DNA of 64,000 nucleotides from Bernardetia sp963719525 (GCA_963719525.1 CAVRCG010000004.1:1674001-1738000), one strand, 5' to 3'; counted from the first letter of the stretch, positions 8,108 to 17,415 are shown. Made by a program: numbers and translations. The notes: generated by a model from the letters alone, not told the origin.

Positions 8108-8977
8108 TCAAAACTCCAATTCTCTTTCCAAAACAACAGAGTCTTGCTGCAATTTATCATTTCTAAAATAAAATACACTTCGCCATTTTTTGTCTTTTTT
8201 TATTTTTGAGAATGGGATTTGGTATTCTTGTAATAGAATAGTTTCTGATCCTTTATTGCATTGATTACAAGGGTCGTAAGTTGTTTCTAACAAATGAAAT
8301 TTATCATAATTAGATTTTACTTGATACGTTTCATTTATAAAAATATGTCCACCATAATAATTTATCCAGTCTACAAAAATAGTGTCACCAACTTGAACTA
8401 TTTTTTTTGAAGGAATACCTATAAAATCATGGCTAGGATAATAACACATACAAAAACTTCCTATCCTACAACTCAAATCAAATTTCAAGTTTTTTACTAA
8501 ATCTACAAAAAGAGAATATTCTTGAAAATAGTCAGTTTTTTCCTTAGAGGTTGTTTTGTAGTATGATTTTTCTATTTCCACTCGCAAACCATCGTCTGCT
8601 TTTGCTACTTTATCTAACAATAAATCTGCTTTTGCTTTATTTTCTTTCCAATTTTTTCCTGTCAAATCATTTTTAATAAGAGAATCTAAGGGTTTGATGA
8701 GTTTATAAGTCTTGAAGATTTCTAAATCTCTTTTGTTTATGTCATTTTCTGTACTTAAAAAAGAACCAAAATTGTTCAATCCGTTTGCATAAGCTAAATA
8801 GACATTTAATTTTTTACTGTAATTTCTTGAACTTTCTAGTGAGAATGATATAACTTCTGGTTTGCTTTGCTCTGCTAACTTGTTCAGTTCTTTTAATAGA
8901 ATATAATCCATTCCAATAAAGAAGAGAGCAATGAAAATACTTAGCGAAAGTAACATATTGATAATCTTAATTTTCAT
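8108..8977 (-). CDS. Membrane-anchored protein of tandem unit 1 (type A)
   Basis: 289 residues. One N-terminal membrane helix (INMLLSLSIFIALFFIGM) and a long extracytoplasmic part: helical up to about 165, then a beta-type C-terminal domain with FCMC (shared with its paralogue at 9970), PSKKIVQVGDTIFVDW and a very conserved tail SKIKK(D/N)KKWRSVFYFRNDKL. It is last in the row of four genes transcribed leftwards. No family recognised. The architecture (short anchor, helices, beta domain) is loosely like GldM of the gliding/T9SS motor, but I find no decisive motif. Confidence 0.6.
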   Translation of the reverse strand: MKIKIINMLLSLSIFIALFFIGMDYILLKELNKLAEQSKPEVISFSLESSRNYSKKLNVYLAYANGLNNFGSFLSTENDINKRDLEIFKTYKLIKPLDSLIKNDLTGKNWKENKAKADLLLDKVAKADDGLRVEIEKSYYKTTSKEKTDYFQEYSLFVDLVKNLKFDLSCRIGSFCMCYYPSHDFIGIPSKKIVQVGDTIFVDWINYYGGHIFINETYQVKSNYDKFHLLETTYDPCNQCNKGSETILLQEYQIPFSKIKKDKKWRSVFYFRNDKLQQDSVVLERELEF

Positions 8978-8990
8978 AACTTATTCAAGT

Positions 8991-9953
8991 CTATTTAGAA
9001 ACAACTTTAAATTCAATATCATAAATTGGATATTTAGTATAATATTTTCTACCTCTTTCATCTAAAAAATAAGGACGTAGAGTGGTATCTCCTATTTTAT
9101 CAAATACATGAAAAGTTCTTGGGTTTTGCATAGAATAAAAAGTAGAATCTTCAAAGCTAAAAGCATAATCAGGAGTAGAACGACCGTGTTTTTCTCTTCT
9201 TTTTTGAAAATCTGTTCCAAATTTTGTATCAGATTGAAGGTAGAATACTTTTACTACCATTTTTTTATTTTCATAATCTGGAATAAGTGTAGAATAGCCT
9301 TCAAAATTATTAGATTCGAAAGAAGTAGGAAATTTCTTTTTATTCTCTTCAAATATGGAATTAGTAAGTTCAATAACTTCTTTTTTGTGTTGAATTATAT
9401 CTAACCACAAATCAAGATCATCGCTCTTGCTCCAATTTATTTTATGAAATTTTGCTTTTTGAAAAATAGTTGATTGTTTACATAATTGATAAAACTGTTC
9501 GTTTAATAATGCTACATCTTTTTTTCTCTCTTCTTCTTTGTCATAATTAAATAAACCTTCAAATTCATTCAAATAAATAGTACTAAAACCTAATTTTTCA
9601 GTTTTATAAAATTTATTATAGTACAGTAATTCATTACTAATCTTATCCAAACTAGACAAATAACTAGTATAAGCATCTGGAATGGAGTTATAGAGTTTGG
9701 CTTCAAAATTTTCTTTTTTAGGCTTCTTGTCATTATCAAAATACATTATATAATTGTACCAACTGTTTTTTACTTCTTCTATAAAAACATCATTTCTTTG
9801 ATTGATTTCATAATAAATAGTTTCATTGATTATATTTTGATGCAAAGCAATAGTTTCTATATCTCTATCCTTTTTCCAAAAATAAAACCCCCAACAAGCC
9901 ACAGCCAAGAAAGCCAAAAAAAGAGTAGATTTATTTATAATTTGTTTTTTCAT
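8991..9953 (-). CDS. Membrane-anchored protein of tandem unit 1 (type B)
   Basis: 320 residues. N-terminal KSTLFLAFLAVACWGFYFW is a single membrane helix nearly identical to that of the gene at 10850. The rest is charged, helical to about 190, then FPTSFESNNFEGYSTLIPDYE and a beta-like tail with FHVFDKIGDT. 13 bp separate it from the downstream type A gene and 16 bp from the upstream one, so the four genes probably form one operon. Unknown family, conserved by duplication. Confidence 0.6.
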   Translation of the reverse strand: MKKQIINKSTLFLAFLAVACWGFYFWKKDRDIETIALHQNIINETIYYEINQRNDVFIEEVKNSWYNYIMYFDNDKKPKKENFEAKLYNSIPDAYTSYLSSLDKISNELLYYNKFYKTEKLGFSTIYLNEFEGLFNYDKEEERKKDVALLNEQFYQLCKQSTIFQKAKFHKINWSKSDDLDLWLDIIQHKKEVIELTNSIFEENKKKFPTSFESNNFEGYSTLIPDYENKKMVVKVFYLQSDTKFGTDFQKRREKHGRSTPDYAFSFEDSTFYSMQNPRTFHVFDKIGDTTLRPYFLDERGRKYYTKYPIYDIEFKVVSK

Positions 9954-9969
9954 AGTCTTATTTTTTTAC

Positions 9970-10845
9970 TCAAAACTCCAATTCTCTTTCCAAAACAACT
10001 GAATCTTGTTCTAATTTATCATTTCTAAAATAAAATACACTTCGCCATTTTTTGTTTTTTTTTATTTTTGAGAAAGGGACTTGATATTCTTGTAGGAGAA
10101 AAGCTTCAAGACCTCTATTTTCACAAGGATTATAAGTATTCTCTATCAATTTGTATTTATCGTAATTTGAATTAAAATTATATGTCTCTGGAATTATATA
10201 AAAATGAGAATAAAAATTCATCCAGTTTATAGAAATTGTCTCTCCTACTTGTACTGTACTTTTTGAGGGAATAGGAAATAAACCATAATGGGGCATACAC
10301 ATGCAAAAACAGCCAAAACGAGAAATAAAATTACTTTTAAAATCATTAGAAGCATAATAAATTCCAGCCCAACCATAATTATTTATTTCTTCAACCTTAA
10401 AAACAGAATCTAAATTGTAATAATTTGTCTTCATTTTTAAAGTGTCATATTTAGAAGATGATGTTAGATTAGTAAAAATAGACTTTAATTTTTCTTTGTT
10501 TTCCTTCCATTCTCTTTTTTCTAAACTCTGTTCAAAAACTGAATCCAAAGAGCGAAATAATAGAAATGTTCTGTAATTTTTATTCCTTAGATAGCTTGAT
10601 TCTGAATTTGTTGTATCTCTAAAAATAAAAGATTGATTATCTACTAAATCATTCTCTTTTATTATTTCTTCAATCATCGTTTTATTCAAGTATCTTGATT
10701 CTGCTGCATAACTTTCAATATATTGCTCTTTATATTTTTTATGTAGAGATTTTATTTTTTCCATTAGAAAGTAGTCTTTTATTAGAAAAAATAAAGCAAT
10801 AATAGAAACAAGAAATAATAAACTGTTTATAATTTTAATCTTCAT
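9970..10845 (-). CDS. Membrane-anchored protein of tandem unit 2 (type A)
   Basis: 291 residues, paralogue of 8108-8977. N-terminal helix (IINSLLFLVSIIALFFLI), diverged helical middle, then the shared FCMC, IPSKSTVQVGETISINW and the near-invariant last 30 residues ending VVLERELEF. The DNA of the last 100 bases and the spacer after it is nearly the same as in unit 1, showing recent duplication or gene conversion at the 3' end. Only the FCMC cysteines are common to both copies; the second CxxC of copy 1 is not kept. Confidence 0.6.
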   Translation of the reverse strand: MKIKIINSLLFLVSIIALFFLIKDYFLMEKIKSLHKKYKEQYIESYAAESRYLNKTMIEEIIKENDLVDNQSFIFRDTTNSESSYLRNKNYRTFLLFRSLDSVFEQSLEKREWKENKEKLKSIFTNLTSSSKYDTLKMKTNYYNLDSVFKVEEINNYGWAGIYYASNDFKSNFISRFGCFCMCMPHYGLFPIPSKSTVQVGETISINWMNFYSHFYIIPETYNFNSNYDKYKLIENTYNPCENRGLEAFLLQEYQVPFSKIKKNKKWRSVFYFRNDKLEQDSVVLERELEF

Positions 10846-10849
10846 TTCT

Positions 10850-11821
10850 TTATTTTTTTAGAGCTACTTTAAAAGGAATTTTATAACTTCTTTGTTCGTA
10901 CAAAGGCATTTTATTTAGTCTCTCTTGTTGAAAAATTGGAAAAATTACTGTGTCTCCTACTTTATCAAAAACATGATAAGTAATAGGACTTTTCATTTCC
11001 CAGTAAATGGAATCATTGAATTCAAAGAAATTTGATTTTTGCTCTTCTGCAAAAGGATAAGTAATATTTTCGTCAAATAATAAAGTATGGAATTTTGTGT
11101 CAGAAGGAAACCAATATGCTTTTATGAGCATAGTTTGAGTTTCATAATTTGGAATCAATGTAGAGTATCCCTCAAAATTATCAGATGTGTAAGAAGTTGG
11201 AAACTGTTTTTTATTTTCTGTAATAATTGAATCTCTAAGTCTAATTACTTCTTCACTTTGTTTTATTAAATCTAACCAAATAAGTAAATCGTCTGTTTCG
11301 TTCCAGTTCACAACAGGTAAATTTGCTTTCTTAAAGGCTAATGATTGTCTTTTGATAGCTTCTAAATTTTCTCTAATATCTTCTAAAAGAACTTTTCTGA
11401 ATGACTTATCATATTTATAATCCTTTATCCACTTTTTTCTAAAGAAAACTTCATTTTCAAATTTAGAAATAGAGGTTGTATATCTCTGTTTCTCATCAAG
11501 AATTAAATGAGAAATTTTTTCTCTAAAATAATCTTCTTCATTTTTTGAGTTTTTATAATCAAATCCGTGATTAGCAGAATCTTTAAAACTTCTTTTTACA
11601 TAATGTACAGAATCCCAAAAGCTATTTTCCGTTTTTTCTAAAAATATTTTATTTTCTTTCTCTTTTAATCTTTCAGTATTTCTGATTGTTTCGTTCATTA
11701 ACGCTTGTGTCTCATAAATTATCTTTTCATTCTCCTTCACTTGCCAAAAATAAAACCCCCAACAAGCCACAGCCAGCACAGCCAAAAAGAGAGTAGATTT
11801 ATGTATAGTTCGTTTTTTCAT
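10850..11821 (-). CDS. Membrane-anchored protein of tandem unit 2 (type B)
   Basis: 323 residues, paralogue of 8991-9953 and first gene of the leftward cluster. Membrane helix KSTLFLAVLAVACWGFYFW at residues 7-25, then an extracytoplasmic helical region, FPTSYTSDNFEGYSTLIPNYE at about 200-220 and YHVFDKVGDT near 290. Its start (MKKRTI) is the sequence found as a stump at 8075. The gap to the next gene is 4 bp. Function unknown. Confidence 0.6.
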   Translation of the reverse strand: MKKRTIHKSTLFLAVLAVACWGFYFWQVKENEKIIYETQALMNETIRNTERLKEKENKIFLEKTENSFWDSVHYVKRSFKDSANHGFDYKNSKNEEDYFREKISHLILDEKQRYTTSISKFENEVFFRKKWIKDYKYDKSFRKVLLEDIRENLEAIKRQSLAFKKANLPVVNWNETDDLLIWLDLIKQSEEVIRLRDSIITENKKQFPTSYTSDNFEGYSTLIPNYETQTMLIKAYWFPSDTKFHTLLFDENITYPFAEEQKSNFFEFNDSIYWEMKSPITYHVFDKVGDTVIFPIFQQERLNKMPLYEQRSYKIPFKVALKK

Positions 11822-11856
11822 AAACTAAAAATAAACAACTATCTCAAAAAACACAA

Positions 11857-11894
11857 AAAAGCGAAATGATTTGAAAATATATCATTTCGCTTTT
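11857..11894 (-). terminator. Terminator after the TIGR01777 gene
   Basis: Perfect 14-bp inverted repeat (AAAAGCGAAATGAT and its complement, 10-base loop), followed on the minus strand by TTTTGTGTTTTTT. It lies 23 bases after the stop at 11917, before the first gene of the tandem cluster. Confidence 0.8.
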
Positions 11895-11916
11895 CGTAGA
11901 AAAAATAAACTAAAAT

Positions 11917-12828
11917 TTAACTATACAAATCCTCAACAGCCTTTTGAGCATCTACAAAATCAAACTCAAAACCTGCTTTCACAATTTTATCTTCACTTGC
12001 TTTTACGCTATACAAAACTGATTCGGCTTGCTGACCCAAAAGCAGAAACATAGCAGGTTCTGGAATATTAGGCAAAAATAAAGGTTTGTCCAATTCGTCG
12101 GCAATAATACGTGTCAGTTCTGCATTCGTTACAGGATTTGGCGCAACGGCATTATAAATTCCTTGCATTTTTTCGTCTTCAATCGCTTTTATGAAAATTC
12201 TACATAAATCGTCGATATGAATCCACGAAATAATTTGATTTCCATCTCCCAACGCTGCACCTGCCCACGCTTTTATCGGTTTGGCAATTTCTACCATTGC
12301 ACCATCTTTATCACTCAAAACAATTCCGACACGAATAATTACATTCCTAATTTCTTCTGGAATTTCTTTGTGTGCTTTTTCCCATTCTACACAAACTTGT
12401 GATAAAAAATCCGTTCCTGCTGGCGCATCTTCTTTGTGTAAATTACGACTGTGTTCTCTCTCAAAACCATAATATCCAATTGCCGAAGCACCAATATAAG
12501 TTTTAACATTATGAGTCAAGACAGTTAATTTTTCCTTCAAAAAAGCCGTTGAGAGTGTTCTACTTTCCATAATTTTCTCTTTTTGAGAATCTATCCACGC
12601 TTTTTCCATAATGCTCGTTCCTGCTAGATGGATAACACAATCAGCTTTTTGAATGGCTTCTTCGTCCATTTCGCCAGCCTCTACGTCCCACTGATACACC
12701 GTAACCCCTGGTACATGTCCTTCTGAACGGCTAAGATGCATGACTTCATAATTTCCACTTGCTAATAAAAGCTCTGTAAGACGAGTTCCGACAAGTCCAG
12801 AACCTCCTGTAATCAATATTTTTTTCAT
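11917..12828 (-). CDS. TIGR01777-family NAD(P)-dependent epimerase/oxidoreductase
   Basis: 303 residues. An extended-SDR Rossmann fold: ILITGGSGLVGTRLTELLLASG at the N-terminus, VIHLAGTSI, the active-site region YIGASAIGYYG, and IIRVGIVLS, IHIDDLC, YNAVAPNPVTNAEL towards the end, which together mark the TIGR01777 (SDR39U1/YfcH) family. Full length. The substrate is not known for the family. It stands alone on the minus strand with its own terminator, divergent from the ATP synthase operon. Confidence 0.85.
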   Translation of the reverse strand: MKKILITGGSGLVGTRLTELLLASGNYEVMHLSRSEGHVPGVTVYQWDVEAGEMDEEAIQKADCVIHLAGTSIMEKAWIDSQKEKIMESRTLSTAFLKEKLTVLTHNVKTYIGASAIGYYGFEREHSRNLHKEDAPAGTDFLSQVCVEWEKAHKEIPEEIRNVIIRVGIVLSDKDGAMVEIAKPIKAWAGAALGDGNQIISWIHIDDLCRIFIKAIEDEKMQGIYNAVAPNPVTNAELTRIIADELDKPLFLPNIPEPAMFLLLGQQAESVLYSVKASEDKIVKAGFEFDFVDAQKAVEDLYS

Positions 12829-12973
12829 AGAATAAGTAAATCAAAAAATGGAGTTGTAAAAACAATTTAATAATCTATATAACTCTATTTTTCAGAAAAC
12901 GTTTTGAGTTTTTATTATGAATGTTAATAGAGAAGTGTAAAGACACATTCTTAAAAATAATTCCAAATAATTC

Positions 12974-13004
12974 TTGTTTTTAAAGTTTATAGTCTGTACT
13001 TTTG
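12974..13004 (+). promoter_or_regulatory. Bacteroidota-type promoter of the ATP synthase operon
   Basis: TTG at 12974 and TACTTTTG at 12997-13004, 20 bases apart, fit the -33 TTG / -7 TAnnTTTG consensus of the Bacteroidota primary sigma factor. It lies about 70 bases before the GTG start at 13071. Confidence 0.6.
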
Positions 13005-13070
13005 CACCAAATTAAGGATAAGCCTTACCGATTTATTGCCCTAGAAAGTAATCCAAAAATATTCTGAAAA

Positions 13071-13502
13071 GTGTCTGAAAACTCAACTGAAAATCAATTT
13101 TCTGAATCTGCAAAGAAAAAAATTGCTCGTTCGTATCATCTTCAATTTGGAGGTTTTGCGCTTGTGATGGCTCTTTGTATATTAGTTTTTCAGTTTTTTG
13201 TTCCTCAATATTATGTTACCCAAGTTTGGGGTGTTTATATTGGAATTACACTTTTATATTGGATTACAGGAATGATTACGCTTCGTTTTTTGGGTAGTGC
13301 TAATTTTGGTTATTCTATGATGGTTTCCAAAATGGTAAGAATGCTTTCTTGTGCTTCTGGACTTCTTGCTTATGTGATGATAAGCAACGAAAATACATAC
13401 AGTCTGGCTTTTGTGATGCTTTTTTTATATTTTGGTTATTTATTGTTTGAAATTCGTGCATTGTTGCCTAACTTGCAGCGCAATTCAGAGATACAAAGTT
13501 AG
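13071..13502 (+). CDS. AtpI-like four-helix membrane protein
   Basis: 143 residues from GTG 13071. Four hydrophobic helices (about 24-43, 50-70, 80-101, 108-130), with little between them. It is the first gene behind the operon promoter and directly precedes atpB, the place where Bacteroidota carry small AtpI/AtpZ-like proteins that assist assembly or Mg2+ supply of the c-ring. Sequence similarity is weak, so the call depends on position and topology. Confidence 0.6.
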   Translation: MSENSTENQFSESAKKKIARSYHLQFGGFALVMALCILVFQFFVPQYYVTQVWGVYIGITLLYWITGMITLRFLGSANFGYSMMVSKMVRMLSCASGLLAYVMISNENTYSLAFVMLFLYFGYLLFEIRALLPNLQRNSEIQS

Positions 13503-13613
13503 AAGTCAGAGTTTAGAAGTTAGATTTGATACAAATCACTTCAACTACTGAACTTAGATACAAGAAATTAATTTTCAGCGTAAATTTATATAATTACACT
13601 AATACGGAATCAA

Positions 13614-14807
13614 GTGAAGAATAACGTTTTACCTTCTATCAAATTTAGTTCTGCCATCAATACCTATTCAAAAAGTTTGTTTTTGAGTATTTTATTTGCT
13701 ACAACTACATTTTTTACTGTTTTTGCTCAAGACGATGCTGTAAACAAAAACGAAACAGACGGTCATTTAGACATTGAACATGTAAACGAAGATAAGTTTG
13801 ATATTACCGAAATGATTAATCATCACATTTTGGATTCTCACGAATGGCATCTTTTTACTACTGTTGGCGAAAACAACGAAGAGCATCATTATTCTATTCC
13901 TTTGCCTTTAATTGTCTATACAAACGGACAGTTTGATGTATTTATGTCTAGTGAATTTCACCATGCGCCACTTAAAACGGTTATCATTCCAAACGAAAAA
14001 GTAACAGAAGGACACGATAATACTCGTAGAGTTTTGACAAAAGGAGATTACAATTATATCTTAGACCACGAACACGTAAAAGTAGTTGATAACGAAGGAA
14101 GACTTATTGAAGATATTCATCCTTTAGATTTATCAATTACAAAAAATGTTGCTTCCATGATGATTGCAGCAATTTTATTATTGATTATTGGTTTTAGCAT
14201 TGCAGGAGCATACAAAAAACGTGAAGGACAAGCTCCAAAAGGAATGCAATCTTTCTTTGAGCCGATTATCGTTTTTCTTCGTGATGATTTGGCTATTCCG
14301 AACATTGGTGAACACAAATACAAAAAATTCTTTCCGTATCTATTGACCTTGTTTTTCTTTATTTGGTTTAATAATATGTTGGGTCTTTTGCCTTCTGGTG
14401 CAAATACTTCTGGAAATATCTCTTTTACACTTACTCTGGCAGCTCTTACGCTTATTATAACAAACGTTTCGGCAAACAAGCATTATTGGAAGCATGTTTT
14501 CGCAATGCCAGGAGTTCCTATTCCACTTCTTTTGATTATGATTCCTGTTGAGCTTATCGGTATTATTACGAAGCCAGCAGCACTTATGATTCGTCTTTTT
14601 GCTAACATTACAGCAGGACACACGATTATTTTAGCTTTGATTGGAATTATCTTTATATTCAAAAACTATATTTTAGGTATTCCGATTGTTCCTTTTGTGT
14701 TCTTGATGATGTGTTTAGAGTTATTTGTTGCACTTTTGCAGGCTTATATCTTTACACTTCTTACGGCTTTATTTATTGGTCAGGCTGTTGCAGAAGACCA
14801 TCATTAA
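13614..14807 (+). CDS. atpB: ATP synthase F0 subunit a
   Basis: 397 residues from GTG 13614. A cleavable signal (FATTTFFTVFAQ) and a roughly 140-residue His/Asp-rich extracytoplasmic part precede the membrane core, as is usual in Bacteroidota. The core has the essential arginine in LMIRLFANITAGHT and the final helices LLQAYIFTLLTALFIGQAV. It forms the proton half-channels facing the c-ring. Followed by 283 bases with an ACTGATAAC-type repeat before atpE. Confidence 0.95.
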   Translation: MKNNVLPSIKFSSAINTYSKSLFLSILFATTTFFTVFAQDDAVNKNETDGHLDIEHVNEDKFDITEMINHHILDSHEWHLFTTVGENNEEHHYSIPLPLIVYTNGQFDVFMSSEFHHAPLKTVIIPNEKVTEGHDNTRRVLTKGDYNYILDHEHVKVVDNEGRLIEDIHPLDLSITKNVASMMIAAILLLIIGFSIAGAYKKREGQAPKGMQSFFEPIIVFLRDDLAIPNIGEHKYKKFFPYLLTLFFFIWFNNMLGLLPSGANTSGNISFTLTLAALTLIITNVSANKHYWKHVFAMPGVPIPLLLIMIPVELIGIITKPAALMIRLFANITAGHTIILALIGIIFIFKNYILGIPIVPFVFLMMCLELFVALLQAYIFTLLTALFIGQAVAEDHH

Positions 14808-14808
14808 A

Positions 14809-14843
14809 TCAGTTATCAGTAAGTAGTTACCAGTAATCAGTTG
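14809..14843 (-). repeat. Degenerate TAACTGR heptamer repeat
   Basis: The minus strand reads AACTGATTACTGGTAACTAC then TTACTGATAACTGA. It is a degenerate form of the clean heptamer array at 59356-59390. It lies directly after the atpB stop codon. Confidence 0.5.
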
Positions 14844-15090
14844 AATACAAACTGTTGGAAATCACAAAATCTGATTGTTTTAAAAGAAGATAGATAATAG
14901 ATTTGAATTGTAATTAGTTATTTCATTACTTCTTAAATCTGACTTCCTACTTCTTACTTTATTTTCGGATAAATTCAGAATACAAGACACTTATTTTAGT
15001 TTAGAACGGTAGGTTTTTTATTAAAATGTCGGTATTCATTAATTATATATCAGTTCTTTTTCTTTTTATACTCTTTTAAATTTAGATATT

Positions 15091-15360
15091 ATGTTCGTAT
15101 TTATTGCTATGTTATTGCAAGCTGTTGCTGATTATTCTGCTTACGCTGCTATCGGTGGTGGTCTTGGTGCTGGTTTAGCTGTTTTGGGTGCTGGTCTTGG
15201 TATTGGTCAAGTAGGTGGTCGTGCTATGGAAGCAATGGCTCGCCAACCTGAAAAATTAGGACAAATCCAAACGGCAATGATTATTGCAGCAGCACTTATT
15301 GAAGGTGCAGCTCTTTTTGCTATCGTAGTTTCATTCCTTATTGGTAGCTGGAAAGCGTAA
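15091..15360 (+). CDS. atpE: ATP synthase F0 subunit c
   Basis: 89 residues, two helices joined by the polar loop ARQPEKLGQIQ. The first helix is glycine-rich (AAIGGGLGAGLAVLGAGLG), needed for close packing of the ring. Glu71 in ALIEGAALFAIV is the ion-binding carboxylate. The following residue is Gly, not Ser/Thr, so the Na+ motif is not complete and proton coupling is more likely. Codon use is visibly biased to strong codons, as expected for a highly made subunit. Confidence 0.97.
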   Translation: MFVFIAMLLQAVADYSAYAAIGGGLGAGLAVLGAGLGIGQVGGRAMEAMARQPEKLGQIQTAMIIAAALIEGAALFAIVVSFLIGSWKA

Positions 15361-15446
15361 TTTTACAAGAATGAAGTGGCAATAAATTAGTTATTGCTGC
15401 TTCGTTTTTAACTTATTTAATTTAAAAATAGTTGCTTTCTTAGAAA

Positions 15447-15953
15447 ATGAATAAATTCATAAAGACAATTTTAGTTTTTACTTTTATTTTACTAGCTGGT
15501 TTTGTAAAAGCTCAAGATATTCAAATCACTCTTGCCGATATAAATACTTTATTAATAAATGGTATATCAGTAAATGAATTGAATGAAGAGAAAATAGAAA
15601 AACTGCTTGGAGAACCTTCTAAAATAGAAGAGTCTGGAAATGACAAAGATTACTTTTATGAGGATTTCGGTGTAACTATTTCTCTTCAAAATCAAGAAAT
15701 TAAGGCACTAGGAATTAATTACAACTGGGATGGAGACAAAAAAATTCCTCAAACTTCTTTTACTGGTAATTTAGTATTTGGAGGTGAAAAAATTTCAATA
15801 AACACTGAACGAGAAACTTTTTCAAATTCTAAAATTATTGCAATGAGTTGTATAGCTGAAATAATCTGTACTTCAACAAATAAAGAAAGCAAAATAAGAA
15901 TTATTGCTGGCTTTAAAGACAACAAAATTACTCAAATAATTTTTCTTTTTTAA
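15447..15953 (+). CDS. Small secreted protein inside the atp operon
   Basis: 168 residues with a signal peptide (ILVFTFILLAGFVKAQ, cut after about 22). The mature part has GISVNELNEEKIEKLLGEPSK, FYEDFGVTISL and a C-terminal FKDNKITQIIFLF, like periplasmic domains of the DUF7738 kind; that comparison is tentative. It is in the same direction between atpE and atpF, where no ATP synthase gene is expected. Codon use is ordinary and AT-rich, unlike atpE. Probably an insertion not required for the enzyme. Confidence 0.55.
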   Translation: MNKFIKTILVFTFILLAGFVKAQDIQITLADINTLLINGISVNELNEEKIEKLLGEPSKIEESGNDKDYFYEDFGVTISLQNQEIKALGINYNWDGDKKIPQTSFTGNLVFGGEKISINTERETFSNSKIIAMSCIAEIICTSTNKESKIRIIAGFKDNKITQIIFLF

Positions 15954-16105
15954 CTGAAAGAATATACTTTATTTGATAAATATACTGTTAAGACCTTTGA
16001 AAAAATATTACGTTGCTTATATTCATCTTTAGTTACTATCAGCAACAAATAGACAAATAGAAACTAATTTAAGAAATCAATTTAATACCTATATATTTTA
16101 TCATT

Positions 16106-16618
16106 ATGCTTCTTTTAGAACTCAATCCACTTATTACGCCTAACGTTGGTCTTATCGCTTGGACGTTATTGATTTTCCTTTTACTTGTAATTATTTTAGG
16201 AAAATTTGTTTGGCCTTCTATCACTAAAGCATTAGAAGCTCGTGAGCGTTCTATCGAAGAAGCTCTTAAAGCTGCTGAAGCTGCTCGTATGGCGAAAGCA
16301 GATTTGGAAAACGAAATTGAAAAAATCCGTCAAGAAGGACGTATTGAGCGTGAGCAAATGATGAAAGATACTCGTCTAGTAGCTTCTAAAATGGAAGATG
16401 ATGCTCGTGAAAATGCAACAAAAGAATACAATCGTATAGTAGCAGATGCAAAACAAGAAATTGAAGCGCAGAAAAACAATGCGATGAGCGATGTAAGAAA
16501 ACAAGTAGCTACTCTTTCTCTACAAATTGCTGAACGTTTGATAAAAGAAGAGTTATCGAATGATTCTGCTCAAAAACAACTGGTAGAAAATTACTTGAAT
16601 GATATTAAAGTAAACTAA
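16106..16618 (+). CDS. atpF: ATP synthase F0 subunit b
   Basis: 170 residues. One N-terminal helix (LIAWTLLIFLLLVIILGKFVW) continued by a long charged coiled coil (EARERSIEEALKAAEAARMA and on to the end), the peripheral stalk. Length and pattern are those of the family. It lies between the inserted secreted-protein gene and atpH. Confidence 0.95.
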   Translation: MLLLELNPLITPNVGLIAWTLLIFLLLVIILGKFVWPSITKALEARERSIEEALKAAEAARMAKADLENEIEKIRQEGRIEREQMMKDTRLVASKMEDDARENATKEYNRIVADAKQEIEAQKNNAMSDVRKQVATLSLQIAERLIKEELSNDSAQKQLVENYLNDIKVN

Positions 16619-16753
16619 GAAACAATTACTAAGGAATAATAATTTCGTAATAAAATTGTGATTAACTTTTATTCTCATTACTTTATATCTTAAATTATCT
16701 TCGCTCTTGTTGATGTTTTAGTTATACTAACATAGATTAAACTATATAAAATT

Positions 16754-17290
16754 ATGTCAGATATTCGTGTTGCTTCTCGCTATGCCAAATCAGTTTTTGA
16801 TTTAGCCAATGAACACTCTGTTTTACAAGAGGTGCATAATGATATGGTAAATATCAAAGAAACAGTTGAAGGAAGTAGAGATTTAGAGGTAGCTCTGAAA
16901 AGTCCTATCATCAATTCTTCTAAAAAACTAGCTATCTTAAATGCTCTTTTTGGAAATAGTAATGACTTGACAAAGAAATTTTTTACGCTTGTAGTAAAAA
17001 AAGGAAGAGAAGCAGATTTGTTCGAAACTGCAAAACAGTTTCATTTGCTCTATAATTCTCAAAAAGGAATTGAAATGGCAGAAGTAATCACTCCTTTTGA
17101 ACTTACAGACGACTTACGCAATTCTTTTAAAGCAAAAGTACGTGAGCTTTCTGGACAGCAAGGTGTAGAACTAAAAGAAAAAGTAGATAAAAGTCTTATT
17201 GGAGGTTTTATCTTAAATATTGAAGGAAAACAGATTGATGATTCTGTCAAAACTCGCCTTCAAAAAATAGAACAGTCTTTAGTAAAGTAG
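16754..17290 (+). CDS. atpH: ATP synthase F1 subunit delta
   Basis: 178 residues. RVASRYAKSVFDLANE at the N-terminus is the usual start of the OSCP/delta family; the C-terminal half has EVITPFELTDDLR, VDKSLIGGFILNIEGKQID and a closing RLQKIEQSL. It joins the b stalk to the top of alpha/beta. The stop codon is followed by a cluster of hairpin repeats and a separate promoter before atpA. Confidence 0.95.
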   Translation: MSDIRVASRYAKSVFDLANEHSVLQEVHNDMVNIKETVEGSRDLEVALKSPIINSSKKLAILNALFGNSNDLTKKFFTLVVKKGREADLFETAKQFHLLYNSQKGIEMAEVITPFELTDDLRNSFKAKVRELSGQQGVELKEKVDKSLIGGFILNIEGKQIDDSVKTRLQKIEQSLVK

Positions 17291-17393
17291 AAAATAGCTT
17301 CCAAGCTATTAAAATGTAGCAAACAGTTTCCAACTGTTTGTATATCATAGTTGTAAAAGGTAATTTTAATTTAAGACAGTTAGAAACTGTCTT
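17287..17393 (+). repeat. Cluster of three hairpins between atpH and atpA
   Basis: GTAG(17287) + AATAGCTT/AAGCTATT; ATGTAGC(17314) + AAACAGTT/AACTGTTT with loop TCC; and AAGACAGTT/AACTGTCTT at 17373-17393 in the opposite sense. The arms differ but the architecture is common. The last hairpin just precedes the -7 box at 17416, so it may also affect transcription into atpA. Confidence 0.7.
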
Positions 17394-17415
17394 CTTACAT
17401 ATAAATAAAATTTTG

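Noticed and set aside
15091..15360. Na+-specific ATP synthase c subunit
   Set aside because: The residue after the key Glu is Gly, not Ser/Thr, so the sodium ligand set is incomplete.
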